Below, piece after piece: positions 23,904 through 33,065 of a DNA stretch of 64,000 bases. Every line of letters starts with the position of its first letter. Positions within the stretch are counted from its first letter, which is position 1. Position numbers and translations under genes: made by a program. The notes under the pieces were generated by a model that was not told the origin of the DNA, did no database searches, and saw only the letters and a list, made by a program, of their open reading frames with translations. The stretch comes from Ignavibacteriales bacterium (GTDB lineage: Bacteria > Bacteroidota > Ignavibacteria > Ignavibacteriales > Melioribacteraceae), in assembly GCA_020061355.1 (NCBI GenBank), contig JAGUYK010000032.1:1-64000 (forward strand), given 5' to 3'.

Positions 23904-25015
23904 TTATAAATCCTTGGTACACGTGTGTTGATGTTCGTCAAAATTTCATAAGGGATGGTTCCCGCCCAGTTTGCGAGTTCTTCACACGTTACAGAATTTT
24001 TGCCGTCACATCCTATAAGAATAACCTCGTCACCATTAAAAGCAGAGTCGTTTTCAATATTCACTACAATCTGGTCCATTGTAATTGTACCAATAACCGG
24101 ATAGCGCTTGCCGTGTATGAGCACTTCTGCTTTATGGGACATGCTTCTAAAATAACCATCACCGTATCCGACCGGAACAGTTACTGCTCTAATCAAATGA
24201 TCGGGCGTGAAGGTAGAGTTGTAACTAACCGGGTGACCCGGCTTTATTGCCTTAAAGTATACAATATGCGATTTCCACGATAGTGTCGGTTTAACAGTTA
24301 TTGTTCTTTTAACTTCGTTCGAAGGGTAAACCCCATAGAGTAAAATTCCCGGCCTAACCAGATCCAAATTTGCTTCGGGCATTTGCAAAATTCCTCCGGA
24401 ATTCGATATGTGTCTGATCGGAGGTTCAATGGAATTTTTAGAATAAAAATCCAATACTTCTTGAAATCGTTCGAGCTGAAGTTTTGAAAAAGTTAAATCT
24501 GATGAATCTGAACTTGCAAAGTGAGAATAAATACCTTCAACAAATATGTTCTTGCATCTTACCGAAGCTTCAAGAAATTTTTCCGCATTATAGAAATGGA
24601 CACCAATCCTTTCCATTCCTGTGTCAATTTTAAGATGCACCTTTGCTTTCATTTTCATTGCAGCGGCGGCTTCATCAATCTGGTTAAGTTTATCAATTGA
24701 TGATGCAGTTATGGTTAAATCATATTTCAGAAATACCGGTATCTGGTTGCCGAGCATTCCGCCCATTACAAGTATTGGAAGTGTTATACCCGACTGCCTC
24801 AATAGAATTCCTTCTTCAAGAACTGCAACACCTAAATAATCAGCTTTCAATTCCTGCATTAACTGCGCTACGCGGATAAGTCCATTGCCGTACGCATTTG
24901 CTTTCAATACTGCCATTACTTTGGAAGGAGTACTATGATGTTTAATCAAACGGAAATTTTCTACAAGCTGCTTGAGGTCAACTTCTACTCTTGTAGGACG
25001 GACTATTTCGTCCAT
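23900..25015 (-). CDS. alr: Alanine racemase
   Basis: PLP enzyme making D-alanine for peptidoglycan; 371 residues from ATG 25015. The PLP lysine is Lys38 in AVLKANAYG. The second catalytic base lies in VSYNSTF, and the C-terminal domain carries VGYGDGYFR and TMDQIVV. A TTG at 25048 would extend the N-terminus by 11 residues and would follow the TPM gene after one base; neither start has a strong ribosome-binding site. The stop lies inside a perfect palindrome shared with the opposite gene. Confidence 0.94.
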   Translation of the reverse strand: MDEIVRPTRVEVDLKQLVENFRLIKHHSTPSKVMAVLKANAYGNGLIRVAQLMQELKADYLGVAVLEEGILLRQSGITLPILVMGGMLGNQIPVFLKYDLTITASSIDKLNQIDEAAAAMKMKAKVHLKIDTGMERIGVHFYNAEKFLEASVRCKNIFVEGIYSHFASSDSSDLTFSKLQLERFQEVLDFYSKNSIEPPIRHISNSGGILQMPEANLDLVRPGILLYGVYPSNEVKRTITVKPTLSWKSHIVYFKAIKPGHPVSYNSTFTPDHLIRAVTVPVGYGDGYFRSMSHKAEVLIHGKRYPVIGTITMDQIVVNIENDSAFNGDEVILIGCDGKNSVTCEELANWAGTIPYEILTNINTRVPRIYK

Positions 25016-25049
25016 GCTTATTACCGGGTGGTTTACAGAAGCGTTCAAA

Positions 25050-25508
25050 TTATTTTAAAATCACTTTGTTGGAGAGCTCGTTTTTATCGTCAGCTTTAAT
25101 CGGAAAGTGTTCGGAAAGAATTTTTCCGACCTTTTCAATACCGTGAATTAAACCGGAAGAAAATTTACCTTCTCTAAACTGATTCTGAATTTCGTCTCTT
25201 AGCTCATACCAGGTTTCTTTAGATACTTTCCGGTTTATTCCTTCATCGGCAAGAATATAGAATTGTCTTTCACCCAATAATAGGAAAAGAAGAATTCCGG
25301 TTTTATCCTTTGTACTGTTCATTCCAAGGCGGTAGAATTCCTTTTCTGCGAGTCTGGTGATATCTTTTTTTAGTTCAAATAGGGATCTTTTTTCTTTTAT
25401 TGAAATCCGGATTTCACCGGATGTAGTTTGTTCGGACTTTTTGATTTGATTCGAAATTCTTAAAAAGTCGTCGTCTGTAAAAAAATTATATATCAATCTG
25501 TTTTTCAT
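25050..25508 (-). CDS. TPM-domain protein
   Basis: 152 residues from ATG 25508, which has GGGTGG just upstream; a longer frame to 25586 has no support and would run into the opposite promoter. The sequence is TPM-like (the fold of YgcG and thylakoid lumen proteins): KKSEQTTSGEIRISI, a middle KTGILLFLLLGERQFYILADEGI, and a C-terminal FSSGLIHGIEKVGKIL. No signal peptide or membrane helix follows, so it is probably cytoplasmic. The role is unknown; some relatives are phosphatases or assembly factors. It probably shares a transcript with alr. Confidence 0.75.
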   Translation of the reverse strand: MKNRLIYNFFTDDDFLRISNQIKKSEQTTSGEIRISIKEKRSLFELKKDITRLAEKEFYRLGMNSTKDKTGILLFLLLGERQFYILADEGINRKVSKETWYELRDEIQNQFREGKFSSGLIHGIEKVGKILSEHFPIKADDKNELSNKVILK

Positions 25509-25618
25509 TTTCCACCCTACGCAAAGATAAAAGAAGGCACAATTAAATGAAATAAACGAAAGCTCTAATTTTCTTATATTTGCCATATCATTTTATAACA
25601 AATAATGGTGATATTGAA

Positions 25619-26365
25619 ATGTACACGGTAGTTTTATTAAGACATGGGGAAAGCGAGTGGAATAAGTCGAACCTTTTTACAGGCTGGACAGATGTTGATC
25701 TATCCGAAAAAGGAATAAGCGAAGCACATCAGGCAGGAAAGACTCTTAAAGCAGAAGGTTATAAATTTGACATTGCATTCACTTCCGTTCTTAAAAGAGC
25801 AATAAGAACACTTGATATTACTTTAGATGAAATGGATTTGATATGGCTCCCGGTTGTTAAGTCGTGGCGGCTAAACGAAAGACATTATGGCGCATTGCAG
25901 GGATTGAATAAAGCAGAAACCGCAGAAAAATATGGAATAGATCAGGTAAAGCTCTGGAGAAGAAGCTACGATGTTCCGCCCCCGGCACTTGATGAAAAGG
26001 ATGAACGCTACCCAGGGAAAGATCCGCGGTATGCTGACCTCAATAAGGAAGATATTCCTCTTACAGAAAGTTTGAAATTAACGGTTGATCGATTCTTACC
26101 ATACTGGCACGAATCGATTGTTCCGGTTATAAAAAGTGGTAAAAGAATTATTATCGTTGCACATGGAAATAGCTTACGCTCTCTTGTTAAGTACCTTGAT
26201 GATATTTCTGAGCAGGAAATAGTTGAGTTGAACATTCCGACGGGAATTCCTCTGGTATATGAACTTGATGAAAAGTTAAATCCTATTAAACATTATTATC
26301 TTGGTGATCAGGAAGCTATTAATGCTGCAATAAACGCAGTAGCAAAACAGACTGAAAAAAAATAA
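25619..26365 (+). CDS. gpmA: 2,3-bisphosphoglycerate-dependent phosphoglycerate mutase
   Basis: Interconverts 3- and 2-phosphoglycerate in glycolysis. The 248 residues are standard for dPGM. The phosphohistidine is His9 in [36 protein letters not shown] and the second His in [14 protein letters not shown] are present. ATG 25619 is preceded by GGTGAT; an upstream in-frame ATG-like extension to 25580 would overlap the opposite promoter and is not typical. Confidence 0.96.
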   Translation: MYTVVLLRHGESEWNKSNLFTGWTDVDLSEKGISEAHQAGKTLKAEGYKFDIAFTSVLKRAIRTLDITLDEMDLIWLPVVKSWRLNERHYGALQGLNKAETAEKYGIDQVKLWRRSYDVPPPALDEKDERYPGKDPRYADLNKEDIPLTESLKLTVDRFLPYWHESIVPVIKSGKRIIIVAHGNSLRSLVKYLDDISEQEIVELNIPTGIPLVYELDEKLNPIKHYYLGDQEAINAAINAVAKQTEKK

Positions 26366-26370
26366 GAAAC

Positions 26371-26419
26371 CTCTCCCTTTAATTCCCCTTCCTTTTTATG
26401 GAGGGGGATATGGGGGTGG
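26371..26419. repeat. C/G-rich imperfect inverted repeat
   Basis: CTCTCCC and TTCCCCTTCC are mirrored by GGAGGGGGATATGGGGGTGG around a short T-rich loop. I recall this wording (TCCCTTTAATTCCCC...GGGGG) as a dispersed intergenic element in related genomes. It sits just after gpmA and could end that transcript. Confidence 0.5.
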
Positions 26420-26522
26420 TCAATGGTCTTGCAAAACAATCAGATTAAATTTAATATTGCACACACGAAAGGAGAAAGTAGATAGTTATTTCTACAATAA
26501 CTGAAACAAAAGGAATCATTTT

Positions 26523-27563
26523 ATGAAACGATTAATCCTTGTTTTCTCCTTTTTCATTTTTACTTTCACGAGTATTCAATCCCAGACAGTAATTGGTAAA
26601 TATGCCGGTGAATTTTTAGCTATTGGCGTGGGCGGACGTGCGCTTGCAATGGGAAGTGCTCATACTGCCGTTGTAAATGATGTAACTGCAGGATACTGGA
26701 ACCCAGCTGGCTTGGCGCGTATCAATTACCCTCAATTCTCATTAATGCACGAAGAACATTTCGGCAGTCTTATAAATTATAACTACGGGGCGGTTGCCAT
26801 TCCTTACGGAACCGACATGAGCTTCGGATTAAGTATTGTCCGGCTGAGCATAGACGGCATTCCCGATACTCGCGATGCAGGATTAGATGTTAACGGAGTT
26901 CCAATATCAAGGGATAATTATCAAAACTTTGCCCGACTCGATTATTCCAGAATTTCCGAATTCAGTAATACCGATTGGGCGCTCTACTTAACATTTGCCA
27001 AACGTCATACTGATAATTTCTATTGGGGTGCTAATGTAAAAATTATCAGAAGGGATCTGGCGGAATACGGTGCAACAGGAATCGGGTTTGACGTAGGAGC
27101 GTTTTATATGCCGTTCGACGATTTATATCTCGGCGCAAACATTCAGGATGTTACTACAACATTGGTTGCTTGGAGCACCGGAAGAAATGAATTGATAACT
27201 CCCACTGCAAAGATAGGTGCCGCTTATCAGTTCAATTTTTTAGGCGGCAGAATTATGCCGGCGCTAGATCTCGACCTTAGGTTTGAGAACCGGAAGTTTG
27301 CTTCGATGTTTAATGTCGGACCTGTAAGTTTTGATCTTCATGCAGGATTTGAATATAACTATAAAAATATTTTTGCTGTGCGAGCCGGATATAATGATGT
27401 TAAACAATTTACAGTAGGTGCAGGAATTTATTTGCCGAAACTTCAGATCGATTATTCATTTGCAAGATTCAGTCAATCCGAAGCAGATCGGCTGCCCGAT
27501 TCGCACCGTATATCATTAATACTCACTCTTGAAGAACCCAAATTTATGAGAGATGGTAATTAA
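26523..27563 (+). CDS. PorV/PorQ-family outer-membrane protein
   Basis: The product has 346 residues with a signal peptide (about 1-20). The mature start has the PorV/PorQ-like signature FLAIGVGGRALAMGSAHTA, then TAGYWNPAGLA (around 60-70), followed by alternating strands of a FadL-like barrel. Proteins of this family act as T9SS shuttle or anchoring components (PorV) or as accessory proteins (PorQ). With two T9SS substrates in the window, a secretion role is plausible, but many paralogues exist. It overlaps the start region of the next lipoprotein frame only if an early start is used. Confidence 0.75.
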   Translation: MKRLILVFSFFIFTFTSIQSQTVIGKYAGEFLAIGVGGRALAMGSAHTAVVNDVTAGYWNPAGLARINYPQFSLMHEEHFGSLINYNYGAVAIPYGTDMSFGLSIVRLSIDGIPDTRDAGLDVNGVPISRDNYQNFARLDYSRISEFSNTDWALYLTFAKRHTDNFYWGANVKIIRRDLAEYGATGIGFDVGAFYMPFDDLYLGANIQDVTTTLVAWSTGRNELITPTAKIGAAYQFNFLGGRIMPALDLDLRFENRKFASMFNVGPVSFDLHAGFEYNYKNIFAVRAGYNDVKQFTVGAGIYLPKLQIDYSFARFSQSEADRLPDSHRISLILTLEEPKFMRDGN

Positions 27564-27579
27564 ACCGTCTCAACATCTT

Positions 27580-28125
27580 ATGAAGAGATTACTCTTTATA
27601 GTTTTTGTATTACTTCTGCATTCTTGTTCTGCTGTAGTTAAATCAATTTATGATTTTGATTACCCGCTTAAATCAGAAACTGCTTATTCTAATAATTCAA
27701 ATATATCCGTTAAGATCCCGGAAGGCTGGTTCACTGCAGTTGATAATGAGTGTAATTGTATCGATCTGTGGCTGATAAAAGATGATTATACTCAGTCATT
27801 GAATTTCACTCTGATTAATCTTGATGAAGTAACAAGAAATGAAGTAAAAACATCGGGCATAAAAAGGGTAGCGGACTACTGTAAAATTTTCGTTCGTGTC
27901 AAACTCGGTAATTCATTTAAAGGTTTTTCCGGTGAGGAATCATTCGAATTAAACGGTAATCTGTTTTTTGCATATCAATATTTAGATAAAGATGATAAAC
28001 CGGTTCGGGTTGTTGTTTTTGAACATCAGAAAAGATTTTATGAATTAACAGCTATTTCTAAAGAATCCGGAAATTTTGAACAATTGTTCAGTATTCAAAA
28101 TTCTGTCCTTACCTCAATGGATTGA
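27580..28125 (+). CDS. Putative lipoprotein
   Basis: 181 residues from ATG 27580 (MKRLLFIVFVLLLHSCSA), with a lipobox cysteine at about 16. An upstream frame from 27553 would overlap the previous gene and mask the signal. The mature domain starts with a PLKSETAYSNNSNISVKIPEGW segment (here split by natural variation) that resembles small PsbP/MOG1-like folds. No enzyme motif is present. It follows the PorV-like gene by 16 bases and is probably co-transcribed. Confidence 0.6.
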   Translation: MKRLLFIVFVLLLHSCSAVVKSIYDFDYPLKSETAYSNNSNISVKIPEGWFTAVDNECNCIDLWLIKDDYTQSLNFTLINLDEVTRNEVKTSGIKRVADYCKIFVRVKLGNSFKGFSGEESFELNGNLFFAYQYLDKDDKPVRVVVFEHQKRFYELTAISKESGNFEQLFSIQNSVLTSMD

Positions 28126-28135
28126 GAAAGAAATC

Positions 28136-28172
28136 CTTCCCTTTGGGAAGAGTAAGGGATGGGCTTTCCCTT
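28136..28172 (+). terminator. Double hairpin between lipoprotein and sigma factor genes
   Basis: The first stem is CTTCCC (28136-28141) with GGGAAG (28145-28150). The second is AAGGGA (28154-28159) with TCCCTT (28167-28172). The pair likely marks the 3' end of the preceding transcript or a degenerate repeat of the type seen at 26371-26419. Confidence 0.4.
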
Positions 28173-28223
28173 AGCAACATTTCGATAACTAAAGCATCTT
28201 TTAGATAAAGCGGAAATAATTTT

Positions 28224-28751
28224 TTGGGTGCACCACTCGAAAATATTATTGATTTCACACTTACTTATAACCAATATAAGCGTCAGCTCTTTAATTATAC
28301 GCTTAAAATGGTTAATGACCGGCTAACGTGTGAAGACATTATTCAGAATGTATTTCTAAAGTTATTTGAAAATTTGAAGAGAATTAGAAACAGCGAGAGT
28401 ATTCAATTCTGGTTGTTCAGCACTGTCCGGAACGAAGTCTATTCGTATTACAGGCGCAAGAAAGTCAGATTAGACCAATTTGGTGCAGAAGACAGCGATG
28501 AGATTGAAATTGATTCCGGCGAACGGTTGGCTCTCACAATTGAACAGAATGAAATGAGGGAATTGGTAAATAAGGAGTTGAATAGAATTCCGATTGAACA
28601 GAGGGAATTATTTATTCTTAGAGAATATGGCGGACTCAGTTATAAAGAAATTGCAGATGTTATGAATATCGATGAAGAACTTGTTAAAAGCCGGTTATTC
28701 AAAACAAGGCAGAAGTTAATAAAAAGATTATCAAAAATTGTAACGGAGTAA
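28224..28751 (+). CDS. ECF-type RNA polymerase sigma factor
   Basis: 175 residues. Region 2 spans about 10-80 (CEDIIQNVFLKLFENLKRIRN ending in the FWLFSTVRNEVYSYYRR stretch). Region 4 spans about 115-170 with IPIEQRELFILREYGGLSYKEIA and a helix-turn-helix. No ATG exists near the start; TTG 28224 follows GCGGAAA by seven bases and gives a full-length region 2. The anti-sigma-like gene follows after two bases, so the pair is a standard regulator unit. Confidence 0.88.
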   Translation: MGAPLENIIDFTLTYNQYKRQLFNYTLKMVNDRLTCEDIIQNVFLKLFENLKRIRNSESIQFWLFSTVRNEVYSYYRRKKVRLDQFGAEDSDEIEIDSGERLALTIEQNEMRELVNKELNRIPIEQRELFILREYGGLSYKEIADVMNIDEELVKSRLFKTRQKLIKRLSKIVTE

Positions 28752-28753
28752 TT

Positions 28754-29212
28754 ATGCTAAGTGACGAACTTAAACTGCAAGTCGATCAGTACTTTGATGG
28801 TGAATTGATTAAAAGCAATGAAGAATTTCTTTTTTCTGAACTTGCAAAGGATGAAAAGTGCAGGGAGTATTTTAAGCAAGCGAACAGGATGAAAAATATT
28901 CTACAGGAAACTGTTGAAGAATTTCCGATCGATTTAGAGAGAAAAATATTTTCTTCCATCCAGAACTATAAAGAGAAGTCATCATGGTATCAACAATTAT
29001 TCCCTGTATTATCATACTCCTTTGCTGTTGTTTTATTAATCATTGGTCTTTTCATGTTTCTTGAAATGAGGGAATACCGCAATGAAATTAAATTAACTTC
29101 GCAGCAGATGATCGAGCAGCAGAAAACAATAAATCTTTTAATAAATAGTTTACCAAGTGTTGAAGTTGAGTCGGAAATACAAAACGCAGTTATAATAAAA
29201 GCAAATTTGTGA
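28754..29212 (+). CDS. Putative anti-sigma factor
   Basis: The 152 residues form a short N-terminal cytoplasmic helical domain (about 1-70, containing LQVDQYFDGELIKSNEEFLF), one membrane segment (about 80-98, SYSFAVVLLIIGLFMFL) and a short outer coiled tail. The N-terminal pattern DGEL..... followed by a Cys-poor linker is typical of anti-sigma factors without a zinc motif. It would hold the adjacent ECF sigma factor at the membrane. Stop and the next reading frame overlap (GTGA at 29209-29212). Confidence 0.65.
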   Translation: MLSDELKLQVDQYFDGELIKSNEEFLFSELAKDEKCREYFKQANRMKNILQETVEEFPIDLERKIFSSIQNYKEKSSWYQQLFPVLSYSFAVVLLIIGLFMFLEMREYRNEIKLTSQQMIEQQKTINLLINSLPSVEVESEIQNAVIIKANL

Positions 29213-29220
29213 GGTGTAAA

Positions 29221-30069
29221 ATGAAAAAATTATTAGTCGTGATAAGTCTGCTTGTTGTACTCTTTGGTTGCGGAGAAAAGAAGAGCAGAATTGAATTAAT
29301 AGAAAACAATGATCTTATTTACTTTTCAATAGCCGAGTTGAAATTTAAACCTGCGCTAAAAAATGATTTAGATGAAATCAAGAAGCAAATCAAATCAGCC
29401 TTTCATGAAAAAATAACGGACCTTGAATCTCAATCATTCCCCATAATCGTGACATACGACTATTTTGTCGGGACCGATGGAATAATTGAAAAAATAATGC
29501 CGGCAACGAAGATTAATCGAAATAGAGAAGTAATAAGAAATAAAGGATCGAATCTGCCGGAGAATTATTTTAATGAAATTGAACCTGAAATCCTAAAAAT
29601 TTTAGAAAATGTAGAGTTCAGTTCCGATTCCACCTTTTCCAAATTCAAAGGATTTCTTTTTATAAGAATAATGAGAGAATTACAGGAATTAGTTGCAATG
29701 GTTTCATTTGGACTTGAGACTTCAGCTAATTTATTCGGTACAGATATAACTAATGATAATCTAGAAGATGTTTACTTTGTTGTGGTTGAAGAAGCACCCG
29801 GCCCTATTGGTGGAATGGCGGCAATTCAAAAAAAAATTACCTACCCGGAAATTGCTAAAAGAGCCGGTATTCAAGGCAAGGTCTTTGTTAAAGCATATGT
29901 TGATGAAAACGGGAATGTTGTTAAAGCAGAAATACTGAAAACAGCTCATCCTACACTCGATTCTGCCGCTGTTGATGCAGTTATGAAAACAAAATTTACT
30001 CCGGGAAGACAAAAAGGCAAACCGGTTAAAACACAGGTTTCAATACCAATTGTATTTGCACTTAAATAA
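29221..30069 (+). CDS. Lipoprotein with C-terminal TonB-CTD-like domain
   Basis: 282 residues from ATG 29221, preceded by GAGGTG. VVLFGC gives a lipobox (Cys at about 17), so it is a lipoprotein rather than an inner-membrane TonB with an N-terminal anchor. The C-terminal about 85 residues (GGMAAIQKKITYPEIAKRAG onward, GKVFVKAYVDENGNV, KFTPGRQKGKPV) form a TonB C-terminal domain. There is no proline-rich spacer. The middle part is unrecognised. It probably belongs to the sigma factor operon; an energy-transducer role is doubtful without an ExbB-contacting helix. Confidence 0.75.
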   Translation: MKKLLVVISLLVVLFGCGEKKSRIELIENNDLIYFSIAELKFKPALKNDLDEIKKQIKSAFHEKITDLESQSFPIIVTYDYFVGTDGIIEKIMPATKINRNREVIRNKGSNLPENYFNEIEPEILKILENVEFSSDSTFSKFKGFLFIRIMRELQELVAMVSFGLETSANLFGTDITNDNLEDVYFVVVEEAPGPIGGMAAIQKKITYPEIAKRAGIQGKVFVKAYVDENGNVVKAEILKTAHPTLDSAAVDAVMKTKFTPGRQKGKPVKTQVSIPIVFALK

Positions 30070-30094
30070 ATAATCACTAAATAATGGGGGAGTA

Positions 30095-30466
30095 ATGAAA
30101 AATCTAAAATTATTAATCGTTGTTGCAATTGTTTCCATCATGGTTTCGTCGAACATTATTAAAGCTCAAGAAAAAAATGAACTTGATAAAGTACCGATGC
30201 CCGTGGGCGGTATGGAAACAATATTGAAAAATGTTGTCTATCCTGAAGATGCCAAAAAAGACAAAATAGAAGGTAAAATTTTTGTCAAAGCAATAATTGA
30301 TGAAAAAGGAAATGTAATTGAGACAAAAATTGAAAAGGGTGAGAACAAATTATTATGTAGTGCAGCGGAAAAAGCAGTGAAGGCTACAAAGTTTACACCC
30401 GGTGAGAAAGATGGTAAGAAAGTGAAAGCAGAAGTTATTGTGCCCATCTTTTTCAAGTTAAGTTAG
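30095..30466 (+). CDS. Secreted TonB-CTD-like protein
   Basis: 123 residues: a signal peptide (about 1-25, ending IIKAQ) and a single TonB C-terminal domain (VGGMETILKNVVYPEDAKK, KIFVKAIIDEKGNV, KFTPGEKDGKKV). It is a shorter paralogue of the preceding gene, reduced to signal and CTD. It ends before a strong terminator, so it is the last gene of the sigma operon. Confidence 0.8.
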   Translation: MKNLKLLIVVAIVSIMVSSNIIKAQEKNELDKVPMPVGGMETILKNVVYPEDAKKDKIEGKIFVKAIIDEKGNVIETKIEKGENKLLCSAAEKAVKATKFTPGEKDGKKVKAEVIVPIFFKLS

Positions 30467-30499
30467 TCTACTAATCTGAAATGTGTTGGGGGGAGAATA

Positions 30500-30527
30500 G
30501 GGCGGTAGTTTACCGCCCTTTATTTTT
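30500..30527 (+). terminator. Rho-independent terminator
   Basis: GGGCGGTA (30500-30507) and TACCGCCC (30511-30518) form a perfect GC-rich stem with a 3-base loop, followed by TTTATTTTT. It ends the sigma/TonB-CTD operon and borders the rseP stop from the other strand. Confidence 0.88.
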
Positions 30528-31878
30528 ATAAACTTATAATGTCGCTGTAGATTATAAATGCCATCAATGCAAGTAGAAGAACAAACCCGGCGTTTTGAAT
30601 TGCAATCTTAACTTTAAGAGGCAACTCTTTTCTGAAAATTCCTTCGATCAAAATGATTATAAAATGTCCGCCATCGAGAGCAGGGAATGGAAGTATGTTG
30701 ATTATTGCAAGACTTAAACTGAGCATTGCAAGGAAAAATAAAAACGAGCTTATTCCCGTGTCGGCAGAACGTGCTGCGTATTGAGCAATTTTAACCGGTC
30801 CGCCAAATGCCTGGTTAAAAGCAATTTTTCCTGTAATCACATTTTTAAGCATTCCAAATGTTAAAACAGTGTACTGACCAATATTAGAAACGCTTTGTGT
30901 AAGTGCACCTATAAAACCGAAAGTTCTGTACTCAAATTCTCCTGTGTAAGCATCGGTAAAAACAATTCCTATTTTACCTTCAATTCCTGTATTAACAAAT
31001 GTCTTTAATGTATCTTCCCCTCTTAAGTAAACAAATTCAATGTCCTTTTCTTTGTTTGATGAAATTATTTCAACAACCTGATCACGGTCTTTTAAGGCAA
31101 TTCCATTAATCGAAAGAAAAACATCACCCGGTTTTATGCCGGCATCTTCAGCCGGTGAATTGCTCATTACATCCTGAATAATTGGTTGAGTCGGAAATGG
31201 AAAAAGGAAAAAACCTTTTTGCGAACCTTCCGTAATTAATTTTCTGGACACTTCAAAAGTTTTTTCAGAGCCGTCTCTTGCGACCGAAACTTTTACGTTA
31301 GTATTACTACTTACCAGCAGGTTCTCAACAATGTCGTCCCAATCATTAATTTGAACTCCGTTGACAGAAAGAATTTTGTCATACGATTGAAAACCGGCTT
31401 GTGAAGCAAAGCTACCTTTTTCAATTTTACTAATGGTTGTAGTTTTAAGAACTTGTTTACCCTGGAAGAAATTGATTCCCCAGAAAATGATCACCGTCAA
31501 TAATAAATTCATTATAACGCCGGCAGTAATAACGAAAAGTTTTTGGTATGTAGGTTTAGATCTAAATTCCCATGGCTGAGGCTCAGATGCTATAAATTTT
31601 GTATCCATACTTTCATCAACCATTCCGGCTACTTTAACATAGCCTCCAAGCGGAAAGATACATAACCGGTAATCAGTATGACCCTGCCCATCCCAGTCTT
31701 TCGGCTGGTCACCCCATGAAAACCCTTCTAACTTATTAAAACCGCAAATTCTCTTGCCAAATCCAATTGCAAATGCATCAACACGGATTTTACAAAGTTT
31801 GGCTGCAGCGAAATGACCAAATTCATGTACAAAAACCAGAATGCCGACTGTTATTATAAAATATATTATATAATCCAT
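30526..31878 (-). CDS. rseP: RIP-family site-2 metalloprotease RseP
   Basis: Intramembrane zinc protease that cleaves membrane anchors such as anti-sigma factors and signal peptides; 450 residues. The HEFGH motif is at 18-22 in the first helix, the third ligand is in LDGGH near residue 403, and two PDZ domains lie between (about 130-210 and 215-300, with KGSFASQAGFQSYDKILSVN and SNSPAEDAGIKPGDVFLSIN). It follows dxr by 12 bases, a common pairing. It could process the anti-sigma factor encoded nearby, which is only an inference. Confidence 0.95.
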   Translation of the reverse strand: MDYIIYFIITVGILVFVHEFGHFAAAKLCKIRVDAFAIGFGKRICGFNKLEGFSWGDQPKDWDGQGHTDYRLCIFPLGGYVKVAGMVDESMDTKFIASEPQPWEFRSKPTYQKLFVITAGVIMNLLLTVIIFWGINFFQGKQVLKTTTISKIEKGSFASQAGFQSYDKILSVNGVQINDWDDIVENLLVSSNTNVKVSVARDGSEKTFEVSRKLITEGSQKGFFLFPFPTQPIIQDVMSNSPAEDAGIKPGDVFLSINGIALKDRDQVVEIISSNKEKDIEFVYLRGEDTLKTFVNTGIEGKIGIVFTDAYTGEFEYRTFGFIGALTQSVSNIGQYTVLTFGMLKNVITGKIAFNQAFGGPVKIAQYAARSADTGISSFLFFLAMLSLSLAIINILPFPALDGGHFIIILIEGIFRKELPLKVKIAIQNAGFVLLLALMAFIIYSDIISL

Positions 31879-31890
31879 TTATTTTCCTGA

Positions 31891-33039
31891 TCAACTAAAT
31901 TTTTTATTGAGATACTCTCTTGTTAATAAATCACATTCGTAAACTGATTCAATTGTTATCTGTCTAATAGTTTTAATATTATCCAAGGCGTCTTTAACCA
32001 ATTCCGGAATCTGAAAAAATTTAATTTTTCCGGAAAGGAATTTTTCCACTGCAATTTCATTAGCTGCATTTAGAATGCAGGGTGCAGTGCCGCCTTCATC
32101 AATTACGTCATATGCTAATTTAAGGCTTACAAATTTATCAAAATTCGGTTCAAAAAACGTCATCTGTCCGATTTTTTTAAAATCTGTAATAACACCTTCA
32201 AATCCTAATCTTTGAGGATATGTAAGTGCATAAAGGATCGGTAATTTCATGTCCGGTCTGCTTAATTGTGCTTTTATTGAGCCGTCAATAAATTCTACCA
32301 TTGAGTGAATGATCGATTGCGGATGAACTACGATTTCAATTTTTTCTTTGGGAAGGTTAAACAACCAGTATGCTTCTATCACTTCAAGCCCTTTATTCAT
32401 CATAGTTGCAGAGTCGATAGTTATTTTGCTTCCCATTTTCCAATTAGGATGATTTAACGATTCAGAAACAGTAACGTTTTCAAGTTCGCTTAATGTTTTA
32501 TTGAGGAATGGACCACCGGAGGCAGTTAAAATCAATTTGTTGATGTAGGATTTATCCTCACCTGTTAAGCATTGAAAAATAGCGCTATGCTCGGAATCGA
32601 CCGGGATTAGTTCGGCGCCATATTCTTTACACAGATTTATGATTATTTCTCCGGCAACAACTAAAGTCTCTTTATTGGCAAGTGCTATTCTCTTTTGTTG
32701 CTTGATAGCTTCAATAGTCGGCTCCAATCCTGCAAAACCTACTATTGCAGAAAGCAGAATATCGTATTCATCGCCTCGCTTTGTAATCTCTGTCAGGCTG
32801 CCTTCTCCCGATATAACTTCGCAACTCGAACCAATCTTCTTTTTCAGTTCAACAGCTTTTGATTGATCTGTAACAACAACGAACTTTGGGCTGAATTCTC
32901 TAATCTGTTTTTCGAGCTCCTCAATATTTTTGTTAACAGTTAAACCGACAATCCGGAATTTATCCGGGAATGCTCTGACTAATTCAAGGGTATTTAAACC
33001 AATTGAACCTGTAGAGCCTAACAACAGTATTTTCTTCAT
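31891..33039 (-). CDS. dxr: 1-deoxy-D-xylulose 5-phosphate reductoisomerase
   Basis: Second step of the non-mevalonate isoprenoid pathway; 382 residues. The NADPH-binding LLGSTGSIGLNTL is at about 5-17, and substrate or metal motifs include ANKETLVVAGE, PVDSEHSAIFQCL, LTASGGPF and HPNWKMGSKITIDSATMMNK (continuing GLEVIEA). It sits between a small membrane protein gene and rseP on the same strand. Confidence 0.97.
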   Translation of the reverse strand: MKKILLLGSTGSIGLNTLELVRAFPDKFRIVGLTVNKNIEELEKQIREFSPKFVVVTDQSKAVELKKKIGSSCEVISGEGSLTEITKRGDEYDILLSAIVGFAGLEPTIEAIKQQKRIALANKETLVVAGEIIINLCKEYGAELIPVDSEHSAIFQCLTGEDKSYINKLILTASGGPFLNKTLSELENVTVSESLNHPNWKMGSKITIDSATMMNKGLEVIEAYWLFNLPKEKIEIVVHPQSIIHSMVEFIDGSIKAQLSRPDMKLPILYALTYPQRLGFEGVITDFKKIGQMTFFEPNFDKFVSLKLAYDVIDEGGTAPCILNAANEIAVEKFLSGKIKFFQIPELVKDALDNIKTIRQITIESVYECDLLTREYLNKKFS

Positions 33040-33065
33040 TAAGATTTAAACCTTATAGTTAAGTG

